Part shown: positions 24,091-35,975 of the stretch, piece by piece | Position numbering within the stretch: position 1 is the first letter of the stretch | Layout: each line of letters opens with the position of its first letter | Assembly (NCBI GenBank): GCA_034359265.1 | Contig: CP136895.1 | Location: 746,501 to 810,500, forward strand | DNA from: Canna indica | Lineage: Eukaryota > Streptophyta > Magnoliopsida > Zingiberales > Cannaceae | DNA length: 64,000 bases | Direction: 5' to 3' | Notes under the pieces: model-generated | Seen by the model: only the letters and a program-made list of their open reading frames with translations | The model's database searches: none | What the model was told of the DNA's origin: nothing | Translations under genes and position numbers: made by a program

Positions 24091-24450
24091 TAGATAGAGA
24101 GAGAGATAGATAGAGGAGAAAACAATAAACATAGGAAAAAACAAAATAAATATACCAACAACGCCAACACTACTGTGGATACATCTGATTCACTTATCCT
24201 AACAATAAGTATAACAAAATACATACTAAAAATAATAAAGTAATGGGATTAATTTAAAATTATGTAGCATTAATTTTAGTCAGATTATATTACAAATGAA
24301 TGAAGTTAATTGAATTGAAATTTTCTATGCAGAAATGAAGTGAACATATCAATGATAAAGAACTGGAATGAGTTGAAAAATTCAATTCAACTCATTTCAT
24401 CTTCAATTTGAATCAAATAAGGTTCTTACATCAGAGAGAATGAGTGGGAG
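23813..24450. other. Spacer with TA/GATA microsatellite
   Basis: At about 23850-23935 there is a short stretch of CCCGACCC/GGGTCGGG words in both orientations. A TA run passes into GATA and GA repeats at about 24059-24117. No gene is seen. Confidence 0.5.
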
Positions 24451-24601
24451 AATAATCTCTGCACGGAAAAAGAACTCCCAGTCCACTGTAACTTTAAAAG
24501 TAGAATAACTCGAGTCACATCAAGGTGGTGACTCTAAAACCCCTTCAAAAAGGTAGCCACTTGAACTTTAATTAATGCCCCATCTTTTTGCCTTTTCTTT
24601 T
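24451..24601 (+). repeat. Dispersed repeat, copy 2 (first copy at 9110)
   Basis: Same orientation as 9110-9262 and close in sequence, starting AATAATCTCTGCACGGAAAA. Small indels distinguish the two: the first copy has an extra AAATTTAA-type segment and this one has an extra AGG before TAGCCAC. It lies 640 bp after the SPT16 fragment. Confidence 0.8.
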
Positions 24602-27600
24602 CATTTCTTGGAAAAGAAAAAGTTAATTCCAGGCTTAAAAAAATAAATAAAAAAGTTAATTCCAGACTCTTCTAGTCTTCTCTTTAAAAGCAGAATTTCT
24701 AAACCTTCAATTGCCCATCACATGCTTGTCATTTTACCTATAAAGCAATCAATTGATAAAATAAAGAGATTCCTTCCCTGGGCCCTTGCATTAATAAATT
24801 AATAAAAATAAAAATCGTGTCTCCCCGATGGCCAAACACGCGTCTCTCAAGTAAAATTTGCTTTACTTTATTCCAACATTAACAAAGTGATTCGAATCAT
24901 TTGGAGTGCAGCGCAAGCCAAATTTAAAGTCTTACCACCTTGAAGCTCTGCAAGACTACAACCATCGCGATTCATCTATTATTATTTCTATTCTATTCAA
25001 AAAAATTTGAGCACCTCTTCCAATGCTGTGATGTATGTTGCTGGTTATTATTTGCTGTTCATAAAATACACAATATTGGGGTGAACCTAGACATGCTGTA
25101 GCCTTGGGGAACAGCACGTGCAGGTGACTCGTTGGACTCACGTGCAAGTCTTTGTAATCCGGTTCAGAAATATGTATTGAAATTTATTCCGAAATCTATT
25201 CGGGAATTTGTTGGAAACCATTCTGGAACCTATAAATGATCAGGTTCCAACAAATTACTCGGAATCGAAATCACAAGTTCCGGATATGGTTCAATTTCAT
25301 ATTCCAATACGGTAGGGTCCGGTTCCTAAATCTAGGAATTGATCCTATATAGAATAGAGTACGAGTATCATAAAAAATATAAGGTACTCGGACCCGCTCG
25401 CCCCTGGATCGAAGTATCTAATATTTTTCATGATATATGGATCCTACAATGTATAGTATCGATTCTTTAAATTTTGAATATGGAATCTATCCTGTTCGGA
25501 GTTGGAAATGGATCATATCGAAACATGTGGTGTAGTACGAGTTTTGAGAACCTTGTACATTGGAATCCTTAGAATATGTTCATTTACATATTTCAGGTAC
25601 CTTGTTTGAACCTATTCATTCGCGGGTTCTAGGTATAGATTCTATGTATCGATTTCGGTTTCGATTTTCGATTCTCGGTACCCACCATGTTGGATCTGAA
25701 ATCAAAATCGATTCCTTAATTTGATTTTATCATGAACCCTAATATGATTTAATTCGGATTTACTCGGGACCTACCCCGATCGAGTAGTCTATTAGCTCTA
25801 TTTTTAAGTTCCATTTTCGCCCGAATTCGAAACCCCAACTGAAAATCTTATTTGTTGACCGAAACAGGGACGACCCTTTTGGGACAAAATTACCAAAACA
25901 CCTCTATTGTGTTTCGCGAAAACACCCAAACTACTTCTGCATTTTTGCGATCCTTTTGGGACAAAAGTTTTACGAAACATGAAAATTAGACATGCCGAAT
26001 AAATAAGTTTTCGCCGAACAAACAAATCAAAACTCGAAAACCGAAAAACATTGTACCACTTTCGAGTGTATTCGGTATTCATACTCACCCCTACTAAAAA
26101 TATTGTACCAGCTGCCTGCGCACAGAAAAATGCGCTTGCAGGCTCTGGAGCCACACAATTAACAGTACTCTCTCTCTCTCTTCTCCATCTCTTGCCTTTC
26201 GAAGTAAGTATTGCCATTAATTAAAATTAATAGGCGGATTAAATTATTGGCAAGAACAATAATAACATGCAGTACGCACGGCAAACTGTGGACCCAAATA
26301 ATTAAATGCGTAAGATTGTGATGAGGATGATGCCCTGCTCCTAAACCAAACACCATGTGTTGGTCATTAAACTACTCCCTTCGGTCCTTCACAAGATTTA
26401 CCATAGGATTCTGATTCCCTCGGTGCCCCTAATTTATGCCCACACCTCCACCTGTCCCCCCCTCGAAGCTAGGGAACACCCACTTTTCTACATATTTAAA
26501 TCCCATAATTAATTCGACCTCATTGTGCCGGTGAAAGACCAACACGCGCTATAAAAATGATGAATAGGAAGGGAAGAGAAAGCCGGGTGGGCTGTAAGTG
26601 CTGTACTGAGTAAATGTTTGCTGCAGAGGTAACACACGCGTGCCAACATGCTCTCGCGCACGTGTCTGTGTCAGCTGGCCCCACCCCCTCTTTCTAATTT
26701 CCATTATTTTTTTTGAATTATAGAAATATCATGCGCGGTTAATTTAATTAAATGCAATAATTTTTATGGGAATTAATAAAGAAAACAAAAATAGTTGGAT
26801 GCAGCTGGAAATGAATGAATGGGCCATCAGCCATGCGGTGCGAAAAGCGACATCATTTATATTCTCTTTAAAGCGGGACCACCGCGCGATTTATTCCGAC
26901 TTGGTTAATTTGCGACCGAGACATCTCCCGTTGCAATCAAGAATATTCTAATTAAATTTATTATTTATTTGATTCGGAAATGGAATATAATTATAAGAAA
27001 TAAAGCTATCAATTCAGCCTCATGTTTAATGTGGGAGGAGTGAAATATTTATTTACTTGTTTTTTTTTAATCGGTGTAAATGGGCAAATTGTTAAATTAT
27101 ATTTTCAGCAATTTCTTTATACTCCAGTATATAAATAAATTTTCGAAAACAGAAGATAATTCAGAAAAATCTCCAGTATGCTCCTGTATTGAAATGTTTC
27201 AAAATTCTTGATAAACTATCGAAAGGGATAATTTAATTATTAAAATGCATCGTAAAATCTTTAAAAATAAAAAGATCATTTATTAATTTAATTTTTTATA
27301 AAATAATTAAGATCATTTTTTTATTATGAAAATATATCTTAATATTTTTGAATTAAAATATATTTTCATGATTAAACGACTGCTTTCAAAAATGACTAAA
27401 GCGAAATTGGCCTAAGAAACTTCCAATCCGTCAAATTAATCGATGGACCCAAATTAAATGCACTAGTACATACGCGACGGCTCCTCGAATTGACTCGCGA
27501 CTGGGTCCGCCCACGTCCGATTCAATCGAACCGCGTCTGCGCCTTTCTTTTTCCTGGAGGGACACTTGTACGTCCGATGATCGATTAATGCAGCGGGCCC

Positions 27601-28100
27601 CGCCTCCCGCCTCCTTCCATCGCGGCCGTCGCTTTTGCTGATCCTGACCTCCTTTGGCAGCACCGTTTTCTGCAGACCAGCGCTCGCGCAGTCGCGCTCG
27701 TCCTTGTCCAAATTACATTAATTAGTTAGAAAATAATTAATGAAAATTATATTTAATTAACTAAAATATATATAATTTTCCGAGAAAAAGTGCGTGGTGG
27801 AACCCACCGTGCATATGTGGGCCCACGCAACACCTCCACTTCTGTCGCCGTGCTAATAAATGCTACGTACACGCGTGGCAGCACGACACGGTCCACATGG
27901 CCCACGCCCTTACATGAATTTTAATAACCGTACAATAAATACACTGTAACCAATTTATTTGACCGACACCGACACGATTAATCTGGGCCGTACACTGGAA
28001 AACGCCTCGCGCGGCGCCACGTTACCCTCTTCACGGAGCGAGGTGCTCGTTAACGGGGCCATCCACGTAACGGGCGATACGTACATCGGGAAGCCCCCCT
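24602..28100. other. Long spacer without a recognisable gene
   Basis: No coding exon could be supported on either strand. A sequence ending at about 26095 in ATACTCACCCCTACT, with CCGAAAAACATTG and ATTCGGTATTC words before it, is probably the right end of a MITE related to the TAGGGGTGAG-type element at 4810. Its left end was not found. 25200-25800 carries many CGGAAT/ATTCCG words without clear structure. 27460-27710 and 27780-28100 are GC-richer than the rest; frames there are low-complexity. Confidence 0.45.
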
Positions 28101-28158
28101 CCTTCTCGTGATGGCGTGGTGGGCCCCGTGCACCAGCCTTAGAGGGGGGTGCCCGACT

Positions 28159-28460
28159 CACGTGGAAGGCGGAGAAAGAAAAGGTCGAAATAAAAATTAA
28201 AAAAAAAAGGGGGGGGGGCACAGTAAACGACAAACCCGTCCAACCGGGAATGTGACGTCACGGAACGGAACGGGAGGTCGAGGCTACCTCGACCGGCCGT
28301 ACAACTGGACGGACAGGTAGCAGCCGGTGCTGGGAGTGACGTAACGGTCACGGGAAGTTTTTTTTCTGCAGGCGGTTTTCGCAACGGCGTTATGGGGGTG
28401 AGGGTCCGAGTACGTGCTGTAATTACGGACGTGCCACTGCGCTGCCGTGGGCGTGACGTC
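28159..28460. promoter_or_regulatory. Cluster of ACGT-core (bZIP-type) motifs
   Basis: Within 300 bp lie a G-box CACGTG (28159-28164), a palindromic TGACGTCA (28253-28260), TGACGTAA (28337-28344) and TGACGTC (28454-28460). ACGT-core elements are known binding sites of plant bZIP factors, including those acting in ABA and stress responses. The cluster is 660-960 bp upstream of the FLZ gene ATG. A regulatory link is inference; the region is GC-rich, which raises chance matches. Confidence 0.4.
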
Positions 28461-28933
28461 CTCCTCCACACCCAGTTGGTTCTGGAAATTGATCTGGGGA
28501 TTAGTGATGATTCGAGATTGGCTGGAGCCTACGAGATGGTAGCAATCTAGGCTTTGTAGATTACTAGATTAGGGCGGTGAACAAATTAAGAGCTAGATGA
28601 TGCACAAAAAAGATATCTTGTAATTGACCAGGAACAAATGAAATGGAGTCAAATCTGGGTTGTTATCTTGAGGAGAGTGACATATAACCTCCTCTTCTTC
28701 GCTTGTTTCAGCAAAGTAAAAGTGCAGAGTGTTTTAAGATCATTTTATTAATTAATAATGTAAAAAATAATAGATCTCAATTACGTAATTAATTAGCTCC
28801 TACATTATTATCTTAACAAGCATTGGCTAGTGGCAATATCGGAAAAGCAATTGCTTGGCCAATGGGTTTGCATGGATTCCAGGATCCAGCCCGCTGTTTG
28901 AAGGCCACCTGTCCTTGTTTTCCTCGTCGTTTA

Positions 28934-28936
<3 letters not shown>

Positions 28937-28968
<32 letters not shown>

Positions 28969-29123
28969 CATTCCTCCGTCCCTCTCTTTATAAAAGCCTC
29001 ACTCGCACCGCCCGCCTCCTCCCCACGCACACCACCCATCGACGATCCAACCCCAAACAAATCGACAACTCACACACAAGGGGAAGACCTCTTCATCAGG
29101 AGACCTTCTTCATCTTGCTTCTC
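28937..29123 (+). promoter_or_regulatory. FLZ core promoter and leader
   Basis: A CT dinucleotide run (28937-28966) is followed by a TATA box, TATAAAA, at about 28989-28995. The ATG is at 29124, leaving room for a leader of roughly 100 bp. A pyrimidine run beside a TATA box is common in plant core promoters. CT repeats this long are also length-variable. Confidence 0.6.
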
Positions 29124-29381
29124 ATGGATTCCTTTTCCTTCTCTACTACTTCTTCGTCTTCTGCTTCGGATCTCGAGGCCGGATCATGCTCACCTCCTCA
29201 TCGCTACGCCGGCGGAGCGGGCATCGTGAGATCTCGGTCGCCCAAGCCAAGCTTCTTCTGCGACGGATTCGACGACGACGAGCCGCGCCACTTCCTCGAC
29301 TCCTGCTTCCTCTGCCGCAAGCCCCTCGCGGGCAACCGTGACATCTTCATGTACAGGTTCGCTTGCTCTCCTCGATCCCCC

Positions 29382-29417
<36 letters not shown>

Positions 29418-29676
29418 GGTTTTTCGATTTGTTGTATATATGTGCGTGGATTTGGAGTACTGATTTGGGGATGACGGTTGATATGATTTCAGAGGGGACA
29501 TGCCGTTCTGTAGCGTGGAGTGCAGGCAAGAGCAGATCGAGATGGATGAGGGCGGCGAGAAGTATTGGAAGAAGCTATCCATCAAGGCTTCCTCCAGGAA
29601 GGACTCCAACAAGCCCGCCGCGGACAGCTCTCCCAAGTCTCACAAGGTCCACCTTAGGGCCGTGGCCGCCGGTTGA
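29124..29676 (+). CDS. FLZ: FCS-like zinc finger (FLZ/DUF581) protein
   Basis: A 138-aa plant FLZ protein; family members bind the SnRK1 energy-sensing kinase and act as adaptors in stress and sugar signalling. Exons are 29124-29356 and 29493-29676 (TGA), joined by one GT-AG intron in frame. The N-terminal 55 residues are Ser-rich and disordered ([13 protein letters not shown]). The FLZ domain spans residues about 57-95: [17 protein letters not shown] with Cys61 and Cys64, then [17 protein letters not shown] with Cys84 and Cys88, which fits the C-x2-C-x19-C-x3-C spacing. The intron lies between the Cys pairs, as is usual for the family. The C-terminus is basic ([11 protein letters not shown]). 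The first exon is GC-rich. A CT run sits in the intron at 29385-29415. Confidence 0.93.
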
Positions 29677-30380
29677 CCGGTAACTATAGCACATCAATAA
29701 TAATACCCAGGTGACGACAAACGAAACGAAGAAACAACAGCAAGAGCGACACTCTTCATCCTCGCACAGAGAGAGAGAGAGATAGTGAGAGTGATGAAAC
29801 CACAGCAGAAGGAAAAGAAACCCACATAAGGCAGTGGATCTTCTTATTCTTCTTCATTTAGAACTAGCTATTGCTCAGAGGAAGCTAATTTTGTATTGGA
29901 TCCTCTATTTTGATGTAAAACAACAAAAAACTTTCAAATCGAGAATCCAAGAGGAATTTTCTCCTTTCCTTTTCTCTTTCATTACTTTTTGCTATTTATC
30001 GAGACGAATGGAAATTATTCTGAGCCTAATTAAGCACTTAATTAATTGTTATACTCTGCTTTGTTTCTCTTTCCCCTTCTCTTCCTTTTTCTTGGTAAGA
30101 GCTAGGAGTGTCAAGTGTGCATACTTACTGGGTAGAGCCCAACCTTATTGGAATCTACTCGATCAAGTTTTGGGAAGATTTAAATTAAATTTGAGTAAAA
30201 TTCGGGACAAAACATAAGGAAGCAATTAAAATTAATTTCACTTCCGGATTCAATACATCTCGTGTTTGGAATTGGAATTAAAATAGATATTCGGAATTTG
30301 TACGCTGAATCTATTCATTTACTAATTCAGAACATGTACCTTGTAATTTGAACACGGGGTAGAGCGTGGAAACACGATGA
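29677..30380. other. FLZ 3' UTR and spacer
   Basis: The first few hundred bases after the stop probably form the 3' UTR and include a short GA repeat near 29768-29782. No further gene is seen; a 127-codon open frame here (29834-30217) has no recognisable domain. Confidence 0.45.
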
Positions 30381-30791
30381 GGGGTACGTTATCTTTTAAA
30401 AAGATAACTACTGGAATCTAGATTATCACACGGGTATATTATAAATTTAAAAATTATCGATGATAATTATATTATCATATTTGACATGCACGGTTAATCT
30501 CGTCAGTAATCCATCTTATTTTGTTTGATATAAAAAAAATGATTAAAAATTTATATCATTAACTAAAATATCCTTGAATAAATAAATAAATAAAATTAAA
30601 AATTATCATTTCACTATTTTGTTAATAAAGAATATTTCAGTATAAAGTATTTTTGTCAAAAATATATATATATATATATTACCACTCCTCTATAATCAAT
30701 ACAGTCCTCCCATCCATTGATAGAGTGGATTAAATAATTTTAATTAAAATTATCGATAATTTATTTAAATTATCTCGTATCAAATACCCTT
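30381..30791. repeat. Candidate MITE
   Basis: The left end GGGGTACGTTATC and the inverted right end AGGGTATTTGATAC are similar. Subterminal TTATCGAT and ATCGATAA words on the two sides are inverse. No clear target duplication is seen. The body is AT-rich, with a TA run at about 30661-30680. Confidence 0.35.
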
Positions 30792-31979
30792 AGTTTATTG
30801 CAGAGTGAGTAGGCTATGAGGTAATCTAAGTTGACTGTGAGCTCTACTAATCAATGGCATACATCATTTGCAGAATAATGAATGGCTCCGCATAGTTTGA
30901 ACAACTTTCTGCTCCTTTTTCTTTCCACGCTTCTGATGGATGGATGGATTGGTTGGAAGACAACAAAATGTGTAAGGCTTAGATGGCATGTTCAAATCCA
31001 ACACGAACTCTCATGTTCCGAGTTTGTCATGGTTTCAGTGAACCTCACTTGAGTTTGAATATATCCAAGTGCTGACACCCAATAGATCTACAAATCTGAT
31101 CAGGTGATGAACCGCTGTTCCGAATTCCATTTCTTCAAGATTGGATTGGGAGAAGATTGTTAGTTGGGAATTGGGATGCGATTTTAAAAAGGAGAAATTG
31201 ATGAATTTATTTCAAATCTAATTAATAAATTTATTTATACTTAGTCTATCTTAAATTTTCAATTTTGTATTAATTATATCACAATTTTAAATATTAGTTA
31301 ATATAATTATTATTTTCTGATACGACGCTTTAATCAATATCAAAAATATATATTTTTCATTAGTGTTTGTCACTATGCAAATTGTCAAGATATTTTAATA
31401 ATTTTTTTTAAAAAAACAATAACACTTAGTATTTAAGAACACAATAGACGATGGGATATAATTTATATAAATTTAAAAATTTAGGATAAATTAGATGTAA
31501 ATAAAAAATTATGAGCTCAATTCGATTAAGTCAGATCATAGTTGAATCTTATAGATACTGCTGTCAGTTCTATTCTTTTGGGCTCAGTAAGAATATTGTC
31601 TTTTTGGCCCACATTTTATGTGTAGGATGTGTGAGAGAGACTAATACAGCCCTGCACAGAGTTCACATTCACAGACTAATGCATGGAGTTGGACTGGCCT
31701 GTCAGGCCCATTTCCTTAATGGGTTGATTGTTTTGATTAGTTAAACAATTGAATTGTAATTGTCATTTTTTACAGAAAGAAGGTTAATTAGGAATCAGAA
31801 TTGTTCCTCATGATGTTTCTACTTCTTTAGTTTTCAATGTTATGCTTATCTTAAATACTGTACTATATTCCCTACCTCCCCCCACCTTCATCTTGTATCC
31901 CATTCATAAGTTTTGAATTGAATGCAAGTATTCCTTTTATCTAAACATAAAAATAGAGCAAGAAATGCATGATGCATTA

Positions 31980-32379
31980 CGTTATGTTTGGATAATTCTG
32001 AGTAAGCGGTTTGGAGATGGAGGGGTTTGAAGAAGTTTGAAGGGTTTTGGAGGGGGGGATTTGGAGATTTTTAAAAGGGCTTTAAAAATTTTATTTTGTT
32101 AAACTTCATAAATGGTTTGGAGAGATTTGGAGGGATTTGGTAGACCACTGTGCTCTCGTTTATAATAATATATTTTTTTATTCTATGAATATTTTTGTAA
32201 TTTAACTATTTTTAATTCATTAACTCTTCAAACTCCTCTAAAACCCCTCATTTTGGAGGTTTTTGAAAATAGATTCTACGAAGGGTTTGAAATCCCTCCA
32301 AACCTCTTACAAAAATTATCCAAATAGAGTATTTTAAATTCCTTCAAAATCCTTCGAAATCCTCAATCCAAATATAGTG
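31980..32379. mobile_element. Tourist-like MITE, 400 bp
   Basis: It begins CGTTATGTTTGGATAATTCT and ends with the reverse complement of CACTATATTTGGATTGAGG. TTA flanks both sides (31977-31979 and 32380-32382). The arms continue as inverse runs of GGTTTGGAG/CTCCAAACC words, so the element could form a long hairpin. PIF/Harbinger-type, non-coding. Confidence 0.7.
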
Positions 32380-32382
32380 TTA

Positions 32383-33790
32383 GAGCAAAATAACCTTCTC
32401 TGTATCTTATGCTTGTAATCCTGCATCAACCCTTTTCAGTGATTCAGTGAACATGAATACCTCGTATCTAAATTGACAGAGACAAGTGAATGAATCCATC
32501 TGAGCTGGAGAGGGAGGGAATTGAAAGGTGGAAAATTTATGTTATTATGGAAAGAAGAAGAGGCCATCAAAATTCTTTGTTTATTCCTTGATATATGCCA
32601 TTGTTGATAGGATATCAACATTAGGCATTTCTGACAAATTTATAGAGGAAAAAGTAATCTGTTTGGAGGTTTAATAAAAGGGGAGAAAAATAACAAATCC
32701 TCTAACTTGGGCATCAATGTTCTTTTTCTGATTCTGATTTAATTGGATTTATTTTCCATTTTAGAATGCTTCAGAAAAGAAGTCATGTCTTTCTCTTTCT
32801 TCAAGACTGAACAAGTGACTGCCATATCTGATCTGTTTGTTTGTTTAATTCTGAATGACATAAATGTATTGTTGCAAAAATAAATGTTATTAAGAAATTG
32901 GCAAGCTTGACCTAGAATTATAGGACAAATCAGTCTTACTATCTTAAAACAAAATTTTGGAGGGCCCAATTCTTGATAGGAGAGAATCTTGATCTTAACC
33001 AATATAAAGGCTGATATTTATAGTCCCCTCCAGGACTTGACCTAATTTTAGTGGTAGATTAAAAAAGTAATGAGTTTTAATGGTAACTTTCTGTCTACTT
33101 TGATCTAACTCAACACACTTTTCCCCCTCTTCTCTATGAGAATCAGGAACATATCTTGACCTTTTACAGGACATGAACCGACCAAGTAGGTATATAGGTA
33201 GGTTTTTTAGTTTAAAGTATATTGACTTGAGGTCTTGAGCAGAAGAAACAAGATATTTTCCTGTGAAGTGTGAAACTAATTAGAATTACTAGAAGAAGTC
33301 CTATTTGACCTCAAAAAAGGACTATGTTTTTTTGTTGATCCTTCTACCCAAAGTACCGCATTGATCTAGTGTGGAAAATATGCGAGTAGATGCAGAAGTA
33401 GAGAAAACAGTAATATTTGATGAACAGAGAATAATGCAGTTCATGGTGCACTGAGGATATTTGAGTAAAAGAACAGTTCATGATGCCAAAAAAGTTGCAG
33501 TTCCAAAGCAAAGATAAAAAGAAATTCAATAGCTTTCTTATGTCGAGAGTTAATGCAGATTTCATTGCAGCTTAAAAACAAATTAAGCTGAACACAAGGT
33601 CACTGCTACTGGATATTACCTCGAATAGGTATCAGAAAGACAGAAAACAGGTAGTACAATTTGGCTTTTGTGCAAAGCATATATTGAATCATCATCACGA
33701 TGCAGGAATCAGTGATTTGATGCATCAACCAGCTTCTCCATTTCTTAGATGTATCAAACTTAATCTGTAATATTTCAACTCATATCACAA
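32383..33790. other. Spacer before the tRNA gene
   Basis: AT-rich DNA without repeats that I can delimit and without coding signal on either strand. Confidence 0.4.
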
Positions 33791-33862
33791 ATCAGAGTGG
33801 CGCAGCGGAAGCGTGGTGGGCCCATAACCCACAGGTCCCAGGATCGAAACCTGGCTCTGATA
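33791..33862 (+). tRNA. trnM-CAU: Initiator tRNA-Met (CAT)
   Basis: The 72-nt gene folds as a cloverleaf. The acceptor stem ATCAGAG pairs with CTCTGAT, with discriminator A at 33862. The A box is GTGGCGCAGCGGAAG, the anticodon loop is CCCATAA with anticodon CAT at about 33823-33825, and GGTGGG/CCCAC forms the anticodon arm. The T arm reads CCAGGATCGAAACCTGG, with ATCGAAA in place of the usual TTCGA, a hallmark of eukaryotic initiator tRNA. There is no intron. A weak T-run (GATTTTGAA, about 33873) could serve as a Pol III stop. It provides the methionine that starts cytosolic translation. Confidence 0.96.
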
Positions 33863-35782
33863 TATAAAGTGGATTTTGAATTATTATTATTTTTTAACTT
33901 CTTTGCAGGCTGGATTTATTTTGGACAAAATAAATTTGTCTTCAAATGCCCCTGGAGTCAGCCCGATAACGCAGATGGCGGCTTCCTCTTTATCCTACCA
34001 CGTGGCGCGTGGTGGGGCCCAACCAACCGCTCGAGCACGTTGCGTGGCTGCCGGGTGAGGATTATACGGAGCACCGCATTAACGCCGAAGAAGGGAGACC
34101 ATATGATTTCCATTACCATATTGCCCCCCTTTTAAAGAAATATATTTTGATCTGCGTCATCTGTTCATCTCGGTCAAGACTACGACGCATCTGCTTCACA
34201 TGCACGCATTAATTGGGCCGATTTAGATTGCAGATGCAGCAAATTCATCGGTGATTTCGAGTTTAATAATATAATATCTTAATTTCCTCTGTATTCATAT
34301 TTTAATTCTGATCTCACTCTGTATTCATATTTATTTATTGAGGGAATAATTAATTAAGCATAGATAAGATGAGCGACAAAGTATATTCGATGAGTAGGAT
34401 TTGACCTTTGCTAAAAAGAGAGTACGTAGCTTTCTAGCCTCTAGATTAATTGGTAGTTGATTCTAGAGTAGCTTTGGGCACTTTTATTTAACTGAAGGTG
34501 GACATTTATTTATCCTAATATTTCAATATATTTCGATTCAACTCTGTTCATCATTGATTATTTTGATGTTGTTGTTTTTTTCTTTCTAAAATTACTATAT
34601 CAAAATACATTTAGATATCAATCCATTTAGATCATGTTTATTTTATAGAATAGAAAGGACACCATAAAAATTGATTTATATTTATTATTATTATTTTTAA
34701 AATAAAGATAAAAAATCAGATCATAATAAAGTTCGAATCTAAATTTCTAGACAACATACAACGCGTTGTCATCAAAAATTTATTACTTTATTATTGATAT
34801 AATTTTGTTTAATATAAATAAAATTAGAAGACTGATATATACTAAATTTTTTTGAAAAATATTATTCAATATTATTTTTGCAGATAAAGAAAAAATATGT
34901 AAGAATACACTTGATGAAAAAAAATAAAAATGCAATAGGCTTTGCAAAATAGAAAAAAATACACCGATTTTTCTAATTGTGCCCCTCAACAAAATTATCT
35001 AACTAAATAGTAAATTGTTAGTTTGCAAATAATTATTATGGACAAAACAAAAATCATAGTCATGAGAAGCCTCTTTTATTTGGAGTAACAAGCCGATGCT
35101 ACGATGGCGCAACAAATCAACTATAAATTTATTATGTAGTCACGCGCAAAAAGGATAAGATTATTCCTTGTGTCATCCTATATATTCTTATACCATATTA
35201 ATTATTATGATCCACTTGATAAAATAATTGATTCACCAATTTTATATATCAATTTATTGACATAATTAAAATGCTTAAGCTAAAATTGATCTATCAAACC
35301 AACGTCACATCCAATATACTATCGATGTGGGACTAAACTGAGACATTACACTGATCAATTTTATATTATTTTGGATAGTTTACGGAACAAATAGATGTCA
35401 TTGGTATCCCTAAAAATACAGCACTAGATATGACACTTCGATTTGTCATGCCTTTGGTATCGCGAAATACGTCGCAGTACAAGATGACAATGTTAGAACT
35501 CACTGTACAACTTATATATTTATTGTAATATAGAAAATTATCATACCACAAAAAGAGTGTCGGAGCAACTAGATATTTCTGGAATAAAATCGTTGTACCA
35601 AACACACCTCTAAATTATTTTTTATTTATTAACGGAGAGAGGTGCACAATGTAATTTAAACTATGACATAAAAATAACATCGTTATTAGCTAATTTAAAT
35701 TATGACATAAACCATATAAAATAAGTGGCATTTGGTCATTTTATAAGCACGCCGTCCTCTCTTTGTCTTCCCCTTCTCACAC
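33863..35782. other. Spacer between tRNA-Met and VPS13
   Basis: No gene is seen. About 33960-34090 is GC-rich with CACGTGG and GCGTGG words. 34560-35000 is very AT-rich. At 35045-35180 some words (TTTGGAGTAAC, GATTATTCCTTGTSTCA) recur from 16835-17020, so an old dispersed repeat may be present in both places. Around 35308-35345 the text CATCCAATATACTATCGATG and TGTGGGACTAAACTGAGA resembles LTR ends of common plant retroelements. Confidence 0.4.
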
Positions 35783-35834
35783 TATAAAACGTGGTTGCAA
35801 GTTACAGCAGCCCCCTTCTCCAAGAAAACCACTG

Positions 35835-35871
<37 letters not shown>

Positions 35872-35975
35872 CTATCCTCTCTTCGACGATCGCAACGGTA
35901 TTCCCGAATTCGGCGGTTAGCAGCCGGTAGATGATCGACCGGTAGATCGAGCAGAGTGGTAGAAGGACTACCAAG
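35783..35975 (+). promoter_or_regulatory. VPS13 core promoter and 5' leader
   Basis: A TATA box (TATAAAA, 35783-35789) is followed 50 bp later by a CT run (35838-35866). The start codon is at 35976. The order TATA box, pyrimidine run, ATG fits a transcript starting near 35815-35820 with a leader of about 160 nt. Confidence 0.6.

Noticed and set aside
25804..26217. 137-codon minus-strand frame
   Set aside because: No known domain, and the right part falls in a MITE-like end (CTCACCCCTA).
28827..29636. Minus-strand frames opposite FLZ
   Set aside because: They run antisense to the FLZ exons and CT repeats, giving RE-rich low-complexity peptides.
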